A DNA stretch of 64,000 bases from Chrysomallon squamiferum (Eukaryota; Mollusca; Gastropoda; Neomphalida; Peltospiridae), in the NCBI GenBank assembly GCA_012295275.1, contig CM022675.1, positions 9,817,693-9,881,692 on the forward strand, given 5' to 3'. Both the position numbers and the translations under genes were made by a program. Below the pieces are notes generated by a model, which had not been told where the DNA came from, made no database searches, and was given only the letters and a program-made list of their open reading frames with translations. Positions 27,074-38,469 of this stretch are shown here, in pieces; the first letter of the stretch is position 1; every line of letters begins with the position of its first letter.

Positions 27074-27152
27074 CTAAATGGCACTTCTCAGTTTCAGTGG
27101 TTTGCACATCTGCGCCATGAAGATTACCTGGCTGTGGGGTTAAAGATTAAAG
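27074..27152 (+). CDS. Candidate internal exon (79 or 55 nt), unknown gene
   Basis: The donor AAAG|GTGAGA ends at 27152. Two acceptors are possible, TTCTGTAG (exon from 27074) and TTCTCAGTTTCAG (exon from 27098). In both cases the same single frame is open, phase 0 to 1. The longer form starts LNGTSQFQ; the shared part reads WFAHLRHEDYLAVGLKIK. The DYLAVGLK segment resembles the D-x-L-x-V-G core of PA14 domains, as in fibrocystin-type surface proteins; this is only a lead. The sequence is unique and unrelated to nearby repeats. Confidence 0.35.
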
Positions 27153-27264
27153 GTGAGAGAAAGTTACCTTAATTGCCTCGCTTGTCTGTGATAATGAACA
27201 ATAATCATCATATTTTTTTTCTTTTCTGCTGCTTGACTCTCACAGGTAAGGTAATAATAATTGT

Positions 27265-27985
27265 TATAATGTGTTACTCATAGACAGTGGTGAGCGTTTT
27301 GCTCATAGGCAGTGCAGAGTGTTATGACTCATAGGCTCTGTAGAATGTGTTGTAAATAATGATTTCTCCCTAAGCATATATTTTAATGTGTTTTATAGAA
27401 ATAATATATATATATATATATACACATACATTGATCTATTATGTATATGCATAATATTTGAAAGTTTTTTTTGATACATTATTATGAGTTTTTTAAAAAC
27501 TCAACATTGTTTTTCTTAAAGGCTCAGTATTATCTTTTACTTGTAGCATAACATTGTTGTTGATAAGCTCAATATGTTTTGTTTATATGCTGACTATATT
27601 GTTTTCAGTCTGTTATAATGAGTACAAAGGCTCAATATACTGCATTAATGAAAGACTCACTGTCATGTGTTATTTATAGGCTCACTATAATGTGTTATTT
27701 AAAGGCTCACTGTAATGTGTTAATAATAGACTCACTATGTGCTAATTAAGACCTTATCATGATGTATTGTTTATAGGCTCGCCATAATGTGTTGTTTATG
27801 AGCTCAGTGTAATGTGTTCAAAAGGCTCACCATAATGTGTTGTTTATGAGCTCAGTGTAATGTGTTCAAAAGGCTCACCATAATGTGTTGTTCATAATAT
27901 CAGTGTAATATGTTGTTTATTAGCTCAGTGTAATGTGTTCAAAAGGCTCACCATAATGTGTTGTTTATAAGCTCGCCATGTGTTA
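27265..27985. repeat. ~22-bp minisatellite (GGCTCACTATAATGTGTT family)
   Basis: More than 20 diverged copies of a unit with GGCTCACCATAATGTGTTGT. In the right half the copies form a higher-order unit of about 55-60 bp (AGCTCAGTGTAATGTGTTCA plus AAAGGCTCACC). Confidence 0.9.
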
Positions 27986-28395
27986 TAAGCATGTGATTCA
28001 CGAGTTCACTCTTAAGAAACGAATAAGACTCTTTAGCTGGCATTATTCTTGATAGCAAGACACCCTTTTTCTGTTAACCAATTCACATGTTAACGGCTTA
28101 CATCTGTCTGTCTGTGTGTGGGTGTATGCATGTGCGTCTTTATGGGTGTAAAGATGTGCATATTTGTGACTTCATGCATGCATGTGAAGATGCGTTAATT
28201 CAAGATGATAATAAAAATGGAAGGGAGAATGTTTCTGAGGTGAGAGAAGTAAAAGAAGTGGTAAAAAAAAAGAAAAAAAAGAAAAAGAAAAAAAAGTTAA
28301 TTGTTTTTCAGTTTGATAATTAACATGGACACTGTTATGTTGATGAAGTAGCTAAATAGATTAGAGAAAGAAAGAGAGAGAAGTGTGGCTTGGGA
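27986..28395. other. Unique sequence, no gene seen
   Basis: GT/TGCA-rich near 28100-28200 and an A-rich run at about 28260-28296. Confidence 0.4.
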
Positions 28396-28474
28396 GACAG
28401 GGGGTGTGTGTGTGTGTGTGTGTGTGTGCGTATGTAACTATGTATAAGTAAAGAAGGAGTGTGAGGGTTATGTA

Positions 28475-28536
<62 letters not shown>

Positions 28537-28803
28537 GAGAGAGAGAGAGAGAGAGAATAGTGTAAAAAAAAGAGAAATGAAAAGGAGAAAAAAACAAAAG
28601 AAGCTTTGTTTTTTCCCCTGTCTATGTAATAATACAGGCATTGGAAGTACTTTAATGAATAGTACACTGATAGAAAGAGAGAGAAAAAAAGAGAGAAAAA
28701 ATAAGCTTTTGTTTTTTCCCCTGTCTATCATGAGAGAAGTAATACAGACATTAGAATGTCTGCAAGAGAGAAAGAATGAATAGTAATGCTAGAAAGAGGG
28801 AGG

Positions 28804-28858
<55 letters not shown>

Positions 28859-28860
28859 GA
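28396..28860. repeat. GT and GA arrays plus a ~105-bp direct duplication
   Basis: (GT)n at about 28404-28428 and 28473-28528, (GA)n about 28536-28556 and 28806-28852. The segment AAGCTTTGTTTTTTCCCCTG...AATACAGGCATT (from about 28601) is repeated from about 28704 (AAGCTTTTGTTTTTTCCCCT...AATACAGACATT). Confidence 0.88.
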
Positions 28861-30016
28861 GAGAGAGAAACAGTGAAATACAGACAACAAAGACAAACGA
28901 CAGAGAAAAAAAAAGAGAAGATTACGAAATAAAAAGGTTATTTGTTTGTTTCTATCACATCTAACTAACTTGAACACATGTCTGAGTTATCTCCTTCGCA
29001 CACGTTACAGGATGCGGAGGTAATTTCATGTAAGTTGTTTACCTGGGTTTTTCTCAGGTGTGAAAAGGTAAATAAATTACCTGTTAGTCAGCAATCACTA
29101 ACGAACTGTCTGTGAGAAATTTGTTCTCTCTTCTTGCTATCTTTGTTTTCTTCTTAATGGCCGACTGGCTACTAAATACGTTTACTTGATTTCTATCTGC
29201 AATTATTCAGAAGGTTTGTTGTCCGATGTTTTGGCCAAAATTCTGTTTGTTTTTTTTCTTATTTTTTCATTTTATTTATTTCATTGTTTGTTTGTTTGTT
29301 TGTTTGTTTTGAAATTGTTTTAATAGAGTTATGTATATATGTGTGTGTGCATATATATTTAGAATCTTTGGCATTTTGCTTATTTTATTATTTTTTTATT
29401 TTTAAATTACAAAGTCAAATGCAGGAGCAGCACTGGAATGGTGGAAATTACTAAACAGAAAGGACAAAATGGCTGGTGTAATAGAAATAGCTGGGAAGTT
29501 AAAACACTGTAAACACTGTAAACATTACAACATCCTCATGATAAGCACACATATATATACAAAACCTCAAATACAAACAGTGGTGAACATAAGTGCACTC
29601 AAAGACACACAGACATGTGCTCACATCTGTCTGTCTGTCTGTCTGTTAACATGGAATATAAGTGGTGCATTGTGATAATTTCTACAGTTTGTTGTTTTCA
29701 AATACGACATATCTCTGGTTTTATGATTTACAGCCAAACTGCACGACTTCCACAGCGATACTGCACGAAAAACTGTCCATCAGAAAAAAAAAAAAGAGTG
29801 TAGATAAATGTGAAAAAAATAAAAATATGAATACCGTTTATCTGAAACAGATAGACCACGCTATACACATAATCGTATATATATCAGCTTTACGGTGTAA
29901 TTAAATGCAAAATGATGCTACAAACAAACTTGTATATACATAATACACATAAAAATATGTAAACATAGAGACTAACACATAGATAAACACACAACTGCAT
30001 ACAAAATATTAAATAT
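28861..30016. other. Unique AT-rich sequence
   Basis: GAGTTATCTCCTTCG at 28984-28998 is a recurrent TTATCTCC word. Donor/acceptor-like words around 29007-29075 bound only tiny segments. (GTTT)n near 29287-29310 and (TGTC)n near 29626-29645. No gene is seen. Confidence 0.45.
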
Positions 30017-30037
30017 ATTTTGCTTAATCAGCAGAAA

Positions 30038-30076
<39 letters not shown>

Positions 30077-30326
30077 GGGTTGTCTTGGCTGAGTGGTGTG
30101 GGCAAATGGGTGCCACAAGTTCAAGTCTTGTCGTCGGCATCTGACGGGGTTTGTGAGGTAATTATTGGACTTTTGTTGTGCATTCCCGTTTATTGTCACT
30201 GTGCAGAATCTAATCAGATGTACATAAGACAGACAGTATTCAAAATCCTGAAATACATACATACAGACATACATACATACATACATACATACATACATAC
30301 ATACATTTTGCTTAATCAGCAGAAAA
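30017..30326 (+). mobile_element. tRNA-derived SINE-like insertion flanked by 22-bp direct repeats
   Basis: Identical 22-bp copies beginning ATTTTGCTTAATCAGC occur at 30017-30038 and 30305-30326. Between them are (CA)n, a tRNA-like head at about 30075-30145 with an A-box-like TGGCTGAGTGG and a B-box-like AGTTCAAGTCTTG about 40 bp later, an unrelated body, and an (ATAC)n tail. That layout fits a Pol III retroposon with target-site duplications. A third diverged copy of the flank near 30511 weakens the target-site reading. Confidence 0.55.
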
Positions 30327-30760
30327 CCTAATATGTACATAACTACACATGCATACACTGATACACATAAATATGACATATACACATACATACATACATC
30401 CATGCATACATTCATACATACATACATATACACATACATACATATACACATGCATACATACATATATACACACACATACATAAGCACACACTAACTGTCA
30501 CAAAATTAAACACATTCTGATTAATCTACAGAAATCCTGATAAAGCATACATTCATACATTTATACGACATATATCTTTTCTATACATGCATCATTTTGG
30601 CTCATATTTTATGATAAGACCCTTCTCTGTGCCATATCAGCTTTGCATCAGTTTGACCTTGACCTTTCAATATCTTTACAATCTGCAGTATCTCTTACTG
30701 AAGAGGTTATTAAAAGAAAAGAAAACAAAAAGAAATTATTTTTTATTTTTTTTATGTTTT
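30327..30760. repeat. CATA/CA-rich tract and AT-rich sequence
   Basis: Degenerate ATAC tetranucleotides to about 30480. TTTGACCTTGACCTTTCAA at about 30652-30670 contains tandem TGACCT half-sites. Otherwise no feature. Confidence 0.6.
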
Positions 30761-30764
30761 TTTT

Positions 30765-31075
30765 TTATTTTTGGTACTAATCCAAAGACAGCGATATCAA
30801 GGGCAAATCCTGTTTTTCTGAAAGTGGGGGGGGGGGTTGGTGCCATCTTTGTAATGTTTATAATCTTCAAGATGAGTTTAGTTTTTTGAAAGATTTAAAT
30901 GGATTGTGCATGGGGAAAAAAAACCTGCATTTGAATAAAAAGTATGGAGGTATGGATTAATATTGTTCTCCTGCCCTTAGATTTGCTCTTGAATGTACTA
31001 CAATGACAAATTCTGCATTTCTGAAAACTGGAGGCATTGTCATTGAAGTTTATATAATTTTTTGTGAGATATTTA
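30765..31075. repeat. ~210-bp diverged tandem duplication with a G(10) run
   Basis: GGCAAATCCTGTTTTTCTGA...AATGTTTATAAT (about 30799-30865) is repeated as GACAAATTCTGCATTTCTGA...AAGTTTATATAA (about 31005-31057). The first copy holds ten G at about 30826-30835. Confidence 0.65.
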
Positions 31076-31077
31076 AC

Positions 31078-31329
31078 AGAGAGAGAGAGAGAGAGAGAGT
31101 GAGAAATGGGGTGGTCAGGGTTTGCAAAAAAATGACTTCCACCCTCTTAAATCTGTCCTTAAATAAGCTAACAGTTATTGTTTGTGTAAGATGGAAATGT
31201 TTCATGCCTGCCAGCGTGTAACGTATCTTGATAGCTTGCCAGGAAAGAAACAGAAAAACAGCAGAAAAAAAGAGAGAAAAAGAAGAATAAAGAGAGAGAA
31301 ACAGCTTACTATGACAGAGAGATGGAAAG

Positions 31330-31423
<94 letters not shown>

Positions 31424-31570
31424 ACACACACACACACACATAGATTCTGAGCATGATTCCAGGAATAGTTAAACATTAATTAGTTAAGAGAGTAAATGAG
31501 AGAAAAACAGAGAGAGACAAAGATGGAGATGAGAGGGAAGGAGATAAGGATAAAAAAAAAAAAAAAAATA
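31078..31570. repeat. GA and CA arrays
   Basis: (GA)n at about 31078-31099; a near-pure (GA)n at about 31332-31420 continued by (CA)n to 31440; GA-rich sequence and an A-run (31552-31568) follow. Confidence 0.92.
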
Positions 31571-32060
31571 GAAAGCAAGTGAAAGAGAAAGAATGTGAAA
31601 AAGAATAAAAAGAGTGTATGAGAGAGAGAAAAACAGAAAATGAAGCGAGAAAGAGTTGAACGTAAAACATTTGATGAATAAAACAAAGCAAAGGAAGAAT
31701 TGCAAAAAATGATGTGAAGGAAAATATTTTTTTTGTCAAATAACGGAAGATGAAAGTGAAGCTTTGATGAGAAATACTGAATGTTTAGCAACATTTCAAG
31801 AATATTTTTCTTTATTATAGAAATAATAATAATGTTGATGATGATGATAATAATAATGACGATAATAATAAAATAATAATGGTAATAATAAAATAATAAT
31901 GATAATATAGTAATAATAATAATAATAATAATAGTAGTAGTAACAATAATAATAACAACAATAGTAATCATTATCAGCATCATACACCATATAAGAAAGT
32001 TCTGCATTCTTTGAACATTAAATATTCATTCATCCTTCCATCCTTTCATCCTTTTCACCA
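31571..32060. repeat. GA-rich then AAT/GAT triplet region
   Basis: Purine-rich to about 31700, then AAT/GAT triplets at about 31820-31960 and CATC near 32025-32070. Confidence 0.8.
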
Positions 32061-32164
32061 TCACTCCATCCATCCCACCAGTCCCACCAAGTGGAGGCTC
32101 ATTGAGATGGACACCTGCTCGCAGACACTCAACTTTCACTTTCACTTTTAACGTCTTTGCCCAG

Positions 32165-32212
32165 ATTGCTTTTCAAAGCAAACAGAATCAGTCTCCGCGC
32201 TTCATTTAACAG
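32165..32212 (+). CDS. Candidate internal exon (48 nt), unknown gene
   Basis: A strong pyrimidine-rich acceptor (CTTTTAACGTCTTTGCCCAG) and a CAG|GTAAAT donor bound 48 nt in a CpG-retaining patch. Two frames are open. The one with phase 1 to 1 reads CFSKQTESVSALHLT and would join in frame to the other candidate plus-strand exons; the alternative reads LLFKANRISLRASFN. No family is recognised. Confidence 0.3.
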
Positions 32213-33235
32213 GTAAATAAACCGACTTGAACACTGCACCATCTTTCACGCTTGGCTTAGCGACCTGCCTACCATGACAGATTGCTGGATGTCTTCTTTT
32301 TTTTTTTTAAAAAGAACCCTTCGTTCTTTCTCCAAGAGGTGTTGGTTTCAGGAATCATTCCACGGAAATGTAATTCTTTGTTCAGTCCCTCGAGATTTTT
32401 TCTGTGAAGCAGAAATTTATGGCAAGAAAATGAAATAATAACGTCACGGTTAATATTTCAGGCAGATGATGATGTTGTTTAAAAATATACTCGGAACCTG
32501 AAAGTTACGACTGACTGTATCAAAAGTTATTGCTTGAGGTGTTTTTAATTATGTCATTCCATGCTTGTAATTTGAAAGAGAAAAATTTTGGTGTGGAATG
32601 TTAAAAATGTTATTCCAGATGTGTTTTTATTTCTCCCTCTGTTTCTGTTTATCCTTTTCTATGATTATATATTTTTCCTTTATCAAAGTCTTTCTGTCTG
32701 TCAGTTGTGTATGTACAACAGACTGTACATACACAAATGTGAAAACACACAGACATACACAATTACATACACCATATGCACACATGCATGTACAAAAACA
32801 TAAAAAAAAAACACACAAAAATATACAAATACAAACAGATACAGAAACATATACATAGACTCATAAATGCATAAACACAAATGTACATATATACACATAC
32901 ACAACACCAAAACACACAACATATACAAACACAAACACATACACACAGGCACACACACACACAAACACACACTACCAAAATCTCAATATTGAATTATTTT
33001 GACACTAACCAATTTTTCTGTTTCCTACAAAACAAAAATAGCTCCTCTCTTCTTGAACAAAAATAATTTTTTTTTTTTTTCTTTTTTCATTTTGACGTCA
33101 GTTTTCCTTACCTTGCAGGAAGCAAAAAAAAAACTCCAATTACCTTTGACAGATGCCAAAAGTTGTAACAAGTTAACAAAAAGAGAAGCTTTATCCTTCT
33201 TCTTTAAGAGTGCACTACACAAATTATATCAATTT
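32213..33235. other. Unique flank then CA/TA-rich tract
   Basis: Unique to about 32640, then CTGT and ACAC/ATAC-rich sequence at about 32690-32975, and a T-run at 33067-33080. No gene is seen. Confidence 0.5.
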
Positions 33236-33239
33236 TCAT

Positions 33240-33765
33240 CTTCTATTACGATAATGCATGCCAGCCATGGGCAACAATTTATTTAGATTTCTTTAGTGTA
33301 TTTCAACAACATGATTGTAACAGTTGAGTACTTATTATTTCAGAATCCTTCAGTGAATTAATATTAACAGTTGTATTGTGTCTATGCATGCTTGTAATGG
33401 GCAAATAGCTTTGTTGTATATGTCATTAGTGCTGTTTGGAATGGGAAATTATCAGGCCTGTTTGTTACAACACTTCTGTATCTACAGTGATAGTTTTAAT
33501 CTGATGTTGTGTTCATTCAGGTTTGCAATGGATGATCATTTTTACTGAAGAATTCAAGAGTTCAGTTTAGAATGGGAAATTATTAATGAATTTTAGTTCA
33601 CATCTTTTTTTTAGGACTTTAGTATCCATAGTGATAGTTTTAATCTACAGCTGTGTTTATATATGCCTGTAATGGTCAGACAATTTTATTAAAAAGTGTT
33701 GTTTGGATTGGGAAATTTTGTGTACAAGCATGCTTGTTCTGGGTAAACAGGTTATTTAAGATTTT
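33240..33765. repeat. ~130-bp diverged tandem repeat, about 4 copies
   Basis: Recurring blocks of the form GCATGCTTGTAATGGGCAAA and AGTGATAGTTTTAATCT, starting near 33256, 33383, 33520, 33661 and 33727. Confidence 0.7.
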
Positions 33766-33919
33766 CTGTATTCTTTATAAAGACTATAATGGGAAAAATT
33801 GTGATTTTAGGAACTGGGCATTTTGATATTTTATAACATTGAAATTTTACTGTCATACTTTTTTATTAGTAATGATTGTTTGCCCAAAACAATAAAATGA
33901 TTTTGTTAGCATCCAAATG

Positions 33920-34085
33920 TTTATTATTTTATTATTATTGTTGTTGTTATTATTATTATTGTTATTATTGTTGTTGGTGGTGGTGGTGGTGGTGCTGTTG
34001 TTGTTGTTGCCATTGTTGTTGTTGTTGTTGTTCTTCTTCTTCTTCTTATTATTATTATTATTTCTGTAGTTGTTGTTGTTGTTAA
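33920..34085. repeat. TTG/ATT/GGT/CTT triplet array
   Basis: Four different trinucleotide blocks in succession. Confidence 0.93.
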
Positions 34086-34475
34086 TGATCAAAACTATAA
34101 AATACCACAATCTGCTATTAAAAAAAAGAAATGACTGTTTTTCTTTCTATAAAAGAGTGAAATAATAGCTTGCAGTTATAAAGAATTTAATTAAACCATT
34201 TACTGCTATCACCAGAGGAGCACTTTAGAATCTGTTTTATCTTCCGAGTCAAAACAGAACAGACGTGTGTTCATTCAGTCTTCCAGACGTCTGCTTGCTG
34301 ATGCCTCTAACATCTGCTCTGGCAGTCGCAGCCAGTGTGACCTTTGACATTAATAAATATCATCTGACTGGAGGCCTTGACCTTTGCAAATGTCTACAGG
34401 CTGGCAGAACAAGGTTGATGTGTGTAGAAAGCTGATGTATGTAGAGTAGGCTGATTTGTAGAAAGAGAGGAGATT
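34086..34475. other. Unique CpG-retaining patch with nuclear-receptor half-sites
   Basis: 34240-34400 is dense and unique. TGACCTTTGAC near 34338 is DR1-like, and CCTTGACCTTTGCAAAT near 34375 joins a half-site to an octamer-like word. One plus-strand frame after an acceptor-like CTATCACCAG (near 34215) stays open for about 41 codons, but no donor follows. Confidence 0.4.
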
Positions 34476-34481
34476 TTAAAG

Positions 34482-34557
34482 CTATGATATATATATATAT
34501 ATATATATGCACATATACAGACACATACACACATATATATAATACATATGTGTATTG

Positions 34558-34591
<34 letters not shown>

Positions 34592-34600
34592 TGTATATAT
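34482..34600. repeat. (TA)n and (TATG)n arrays
   Basis: (AT)n at about 34484-34508 and (TATG)n at about 34562-34594. Confidence 0.92.
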
Positions 34601-35225
34601 GCACATAATGTATGTTTGTACCTATAAGTTCACAAGGTCTTTCTCTGTTTTTCTTTCTGAATTACTCTCTGGATATATAACTGGCTTTTTCTTAATATCT
34701 TTGTCAGAATTCTTTTTTTGTCTCTCTGTCTGTCTGTCTGTCTCTTTTTCTCTGTGACCTTTCAGAATTTATATCTCTCCCTCTTTCTCTCTGTATATTT
34801 CTTACACTGTATGTCTGTCCGTCTCTCTCTAAATTGTTTTTGTTTCTGTACCTCTACATAAACCTCACTCTAGAAAATAATAAAATAAAATAAAACTCCA
34901 ATTTCAAAATAGAAAATTTATTACTTTATTCTGACTACACCCAACCCAATCCACCATTGAAAAAAAAGTTTAAAAAATGTCTTTACTTACACTATATTCA
35001 AAATATCTCAAATTTAATTACTTTTCTTTCTCTTCTAACACCCTCCAAAACAACAAACCTGGAGGAAAAAGTTTTCACAAATACAAATATTTTTCCAAGC
35101 CAAAATTTCGTTTCTGTTTATTCCCAGTGTTTGTGACAGTTTTCGTGTTTTTGCTTCTTTTTCTTCTTTTTCTGAAGATATTCTCTTCAGACCAACACAT
35201 TCTCTGCCAACACAAATAAAATAAA
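34601..35225. other. T/C-rich then AT-rich sequence, no gene seen
   Basis: CTGT/CTCT-rich to 34830; A/T-rich unique sequence after that. Confidence 0.45.
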
Positions 35226-35229
35226 AAAT

Positions 35230-35944
35230 GTGTTTAGAAGATTGAGAACAAATCTATTACAAGTTAGCTGAAATTCAACATGGCTGCCTTAATTTCGTGG
35301 ATTGTTTTCTGTTTATGTTATTAATATTATTAACCTGTAATTTATTGATGCCAGATGAAATTCAACATGGCCACCATAATTTTCTGGATTGTTTTCCATT
35401 TGAAATAATGTTTACTGTCTGTAATTTATAGATTTTTAGGTCAAATTTAAAATGGCTGTCACTGCTTCATGGTTGTTTTATTTAATTTATTTATTTATTT
35501 TATTTGTATTAGTATTAATTACCTCAGTCTCAGCATTTATATGAAATCCAAGATGGCTGCTATAGTTATTTATTTTATTTTTTTGTTTTATTTTTTCTAT
35601 TTGTATTAATACTTACTACTTTTAAAGCATGTGTTTCGAATTAATTATGGCAGCCACACCTTCATATTATTGTGTTAAGTAATATTTATTCATAATATAA
35701 TCATTTTCCACCATGATGCAGTTTCTGTTTGTATTAATATTTATCTTATTACATTTAATTTCTGCCAAAAAGATCAAATTCAGAATGTCTGCCATGTTTT
35801 TTTACATCATTTTTACAGATTAATATATTTTGCTTTTTTTTTGGCTTATGTACAGTTAATACATCTTAGTTCAGAGACAGATATTTATCAGCACTCAGTT
35901 TTTTTAATACAAATTAATTTATTGTTATTTATTTATTTATATAT

Positions 35945-35983
<39 letters not shown>

Positions 35984-36002
35984 TTATTGTTATTATTATT
36001 AC

Positions 36003-36054
<52 letters not shown>

Positions 36055-36300
36055 TTGTTTTTTGGCTTTTATTGCAAGGATTTAATTTATATTAACTAGG
36101 TTAATATTAATACAGCAATAAATTTATTCTTCATAGATGATTTAAATCCAAGATGGCTGTCTTACATTTTTCCTTTCCCATTAAAAAATAATTAAAATGA
36201 TATTTATTGCTATGGGTTGTTTTTTTTGCAAAGATTTAGCACAAGGAAACTTAGTATAATTCAAGATGGCTGACATGGTCTATGTTTTTCTATTTTTTCT
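35230..36300. repeat. Diverged ~85-140-bp repeat with a YY1-like ATGGCTG core
   Basis: Copies of AAATTCAACATGGCTGCC-like words have their ATGG at 35280, 35367, 35452, 35553, 35647, 36153 and 36266, plus an ATGT variant at 35785. The segments between share TTGTATTAATATTTATTA, CTGTAATTTATAGAT and TTTTCTGGATTGTTTTC. The AAGATGGC core matches the YY1 site. TTTA and ATT microsatellites (35920-36055) interrupt the array. Confidence 0.75.
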
Positions 36301-37400
36301 TGTTGTCATCATCATCATTATTATTATAACTGTTTATTATTATTATTACTGCCTCTAGTTATACTATTACTACTGCCTTTTCTTTTCTATAATTATTATT
36401 TTAACTTTACATTTTTTCATTTCGTATTTAGAGAACAACCTTCAGCTGCCTATATTTTTGTTTATTGAAAGGGGAGGTCACTCTGATTGTTTAGATTATC
36501 TCCCCTACCAATATTAGCAATATGATGATTTATCAAAAGATCTGGATTTATCACCACTTTATTCTGGTTATTTGTTGTCAGGTCATACTTACTATAATTA
36601 CTGGCTTTTACTTACGCTCTTAGTATCTTTGATTTATTTGTCCATCCATCACTAGATCGATAATTTATTGATCAATGTATCTATCCATTTTCCCTTTCTT
36701 TCCTCTTTCCATCCACATTTTCTAAATACTTTAAGTGTTGTTACAAAATGAGTAGGTTGGACTGGGGGATTATGAAGCAGGCAATTAATTTAGAAAACAA
36801 AAATGATAATGAAGAACATTTTCTAAATATTTTAAGCCTTGTTACAACATGGGAGCTAGTTAGAACAAGAGATTAAGAAAAGAGTTGTTATTAGAAGTTG
36901 TTAAAACCTTCTGATAATGTCAGTAGTTTGTGTAGGTTAGAGAAACTGTTATATTTAACATTGCACCAGAACAAAATAAATTCCTGAGTCTAATTTGTAA
37001 CAGACATTTCAAACATTTTTTCATACTGAATGTAACCTCGTAATTATCTCCCTTTTCAGTTATCTCCCCTGCTCAGTAATCTTCTGTTTCCAGTTAAGAA
37101 ATAATATTTCTTTGTTTAGATATTTTCATTTTATTTTATGAAAAAATTTAATTTTATATATTTTATTTATTTATTTATTTATTTATTTATTGAAAAGAAG
37201 AAAATTTAATGGCTTTGTGTTTTAAAAAAGGAAACAAAACTGGATGTTTTATTTGTGGGGTTTTTTTTGTTTGTTTTTTCATTATCATTATTATTATTTC
37301 AAATTTATAAAAATGAAGATGAAAAAATAAAAAATAATAAAAAGAAAATAAATAAATAAATAAATAAATAAATAAATGACTGTCATTTTAATAAAATCTG
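36301..37400. other. AT-rich sequence with TTATCTCC words and a ~117-bp duplication
   Basis: TTATCTCCCCT near 36496 and two TTATCTCCC words at about 37044 and 37059. TTTTCTAAATACTTTAAG...TTGTTACAA (from about 36718) is repeated from about 36820. (TTTA)n about 37150-37190, (AAAT)n about 37347-37378. Confidence 0.55.
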
Positions 37401-37404
37401 AAAA

Positions 37405-37630
37405 AACAAAATGGCTGCTACAAGTCGAAACTATTTTCTACGCAGCAATTCATTATTTTTATTACCACTCCAGTTGAAGGATTCTTAGAAACTGGAAATA
37501 AAACAGAAGTGGTCTGACTTGTATGTAAAAAGAAAAAAGAAAAGAACGTAAAGGAAACAGCCATTGTTAAAAAAAAAGATGGCTGACAACGGTGCTATTT
37601 TCTACACAGTGTTTATGATTAATATCAGCA
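37405..37630. repeat. Two further copies of the ATGGCTG repeat, 168 bp apart
   Basis: AAATGGCTGCTACAAG...CTATTTTCTACGCAG (ATGG at 37411) and AAGATGGCTGACAACG...CTATTTTCTACACAG (ATGG at 37579) are paralogous and extend the 35.2-36.3 kb family. Confidence 0.7.
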
Positions 37631-38195
37631 CGTTAAGTGTATGAAACCTTAGAAAGTGAGAAGAAAGGAAATTTAATTTGAACTGAATGTACTATTGATA
37701 CTGATGTAAGAAAAACACACAACCAAATAATAAATAAATAAATAAACTGAAATGAAATCTGAATTAAAACTAAAATCATACAAGACTTAGGAATGTGTAA
37801 TTTTTGCTTTCAGATTCTGATTTTTGAACTCACATATTATATTTATTTTCCTTGTGTTCTTTCTTTCTATTTCATTCTTTTGCTACTCACACATTTCTTA
37901 TTCTTTCTTTGTCTCTATTTTATTTTTTCCTTTCATTCTCAGTCTTACTATTCTTTCTCTCACTGTTTCTGACTTCCTCATTCTTTCATTCTCTCCCTTA
38001 CCACTCCTTCTTCCCTCTCTCCCATCAGTTCTATTTCTCCTTCCTTCCTTTTTTTCATTTTCCTCTGTCTTAACTCTGTCTGTCTGTCATTCATCTTTTA
38101 TCTTTCCACTAACTTTCTCTCTCTTGCTGTCTTGCTTGCTGTCTTTCTTTTGCTCTCTCTCTCTTTCTGTTTCCATCTGTCTCTCATCTTTCTCT

Positions 38196-38196
<1 letters not shown>
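37631..38196. other. AT-rich then pyrimidine-rich sequence
   Basis: From about 37840 almost pure C/T on the plus strand; the open frames there are repeat artefacts. Confidence 0.6.
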
Positions 38197-38260
<64 letters not shown>

Positions 38261-38283
38261 ATCTTTCTCATTATCTTTCTCAT

Positions 38284-38325
<42 letters not shown>

Positions 38326-38326
38326 G
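38197..38326. repeat. (CT)n and (CTAT)n arrays
   Basis: (CT)n at about 38199-38258 and (CTAT)n at about 38285-38325. Confidence 0.95.
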
Positions 38327-38370
38327 GTGTTATTATACACAACCACTAACTGGAAGTGGAGTGGACCTGT

Positions 38371-38469
38371 GGAAGTCGTAAATTATGGGGGCATATCTGA
38401 TGACGTCTGTCTGTTTACTGGGGGTTGCATCAGGCGACTGATGTCATCATATCCCCTCTAAAAACTTCC
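38371..38469. repeat. Imperfect inverted repeat (~37-bp arms)
   Basis: The left arm GGAAGTCGTAAATTATGGGG continues to GATGACGTC (38407). The right arm runs from GATGTCATCATATCCCC to AACTTCC (38469) and is its imperfect reverse complement, with a loop of about 25 bp. The segment keeps CpGs and sits directly after a CTAT array. It could be a foldback/MITE remnant or a structured transcript. Confidence 0.55.

Noticed and set aside
34215-34345. 41-codon plus-strand frame after an acceptor-like CACCAG
   Set aside because: No donor or plausible end follows, and the patch is explained equally well as regulatory sequence.
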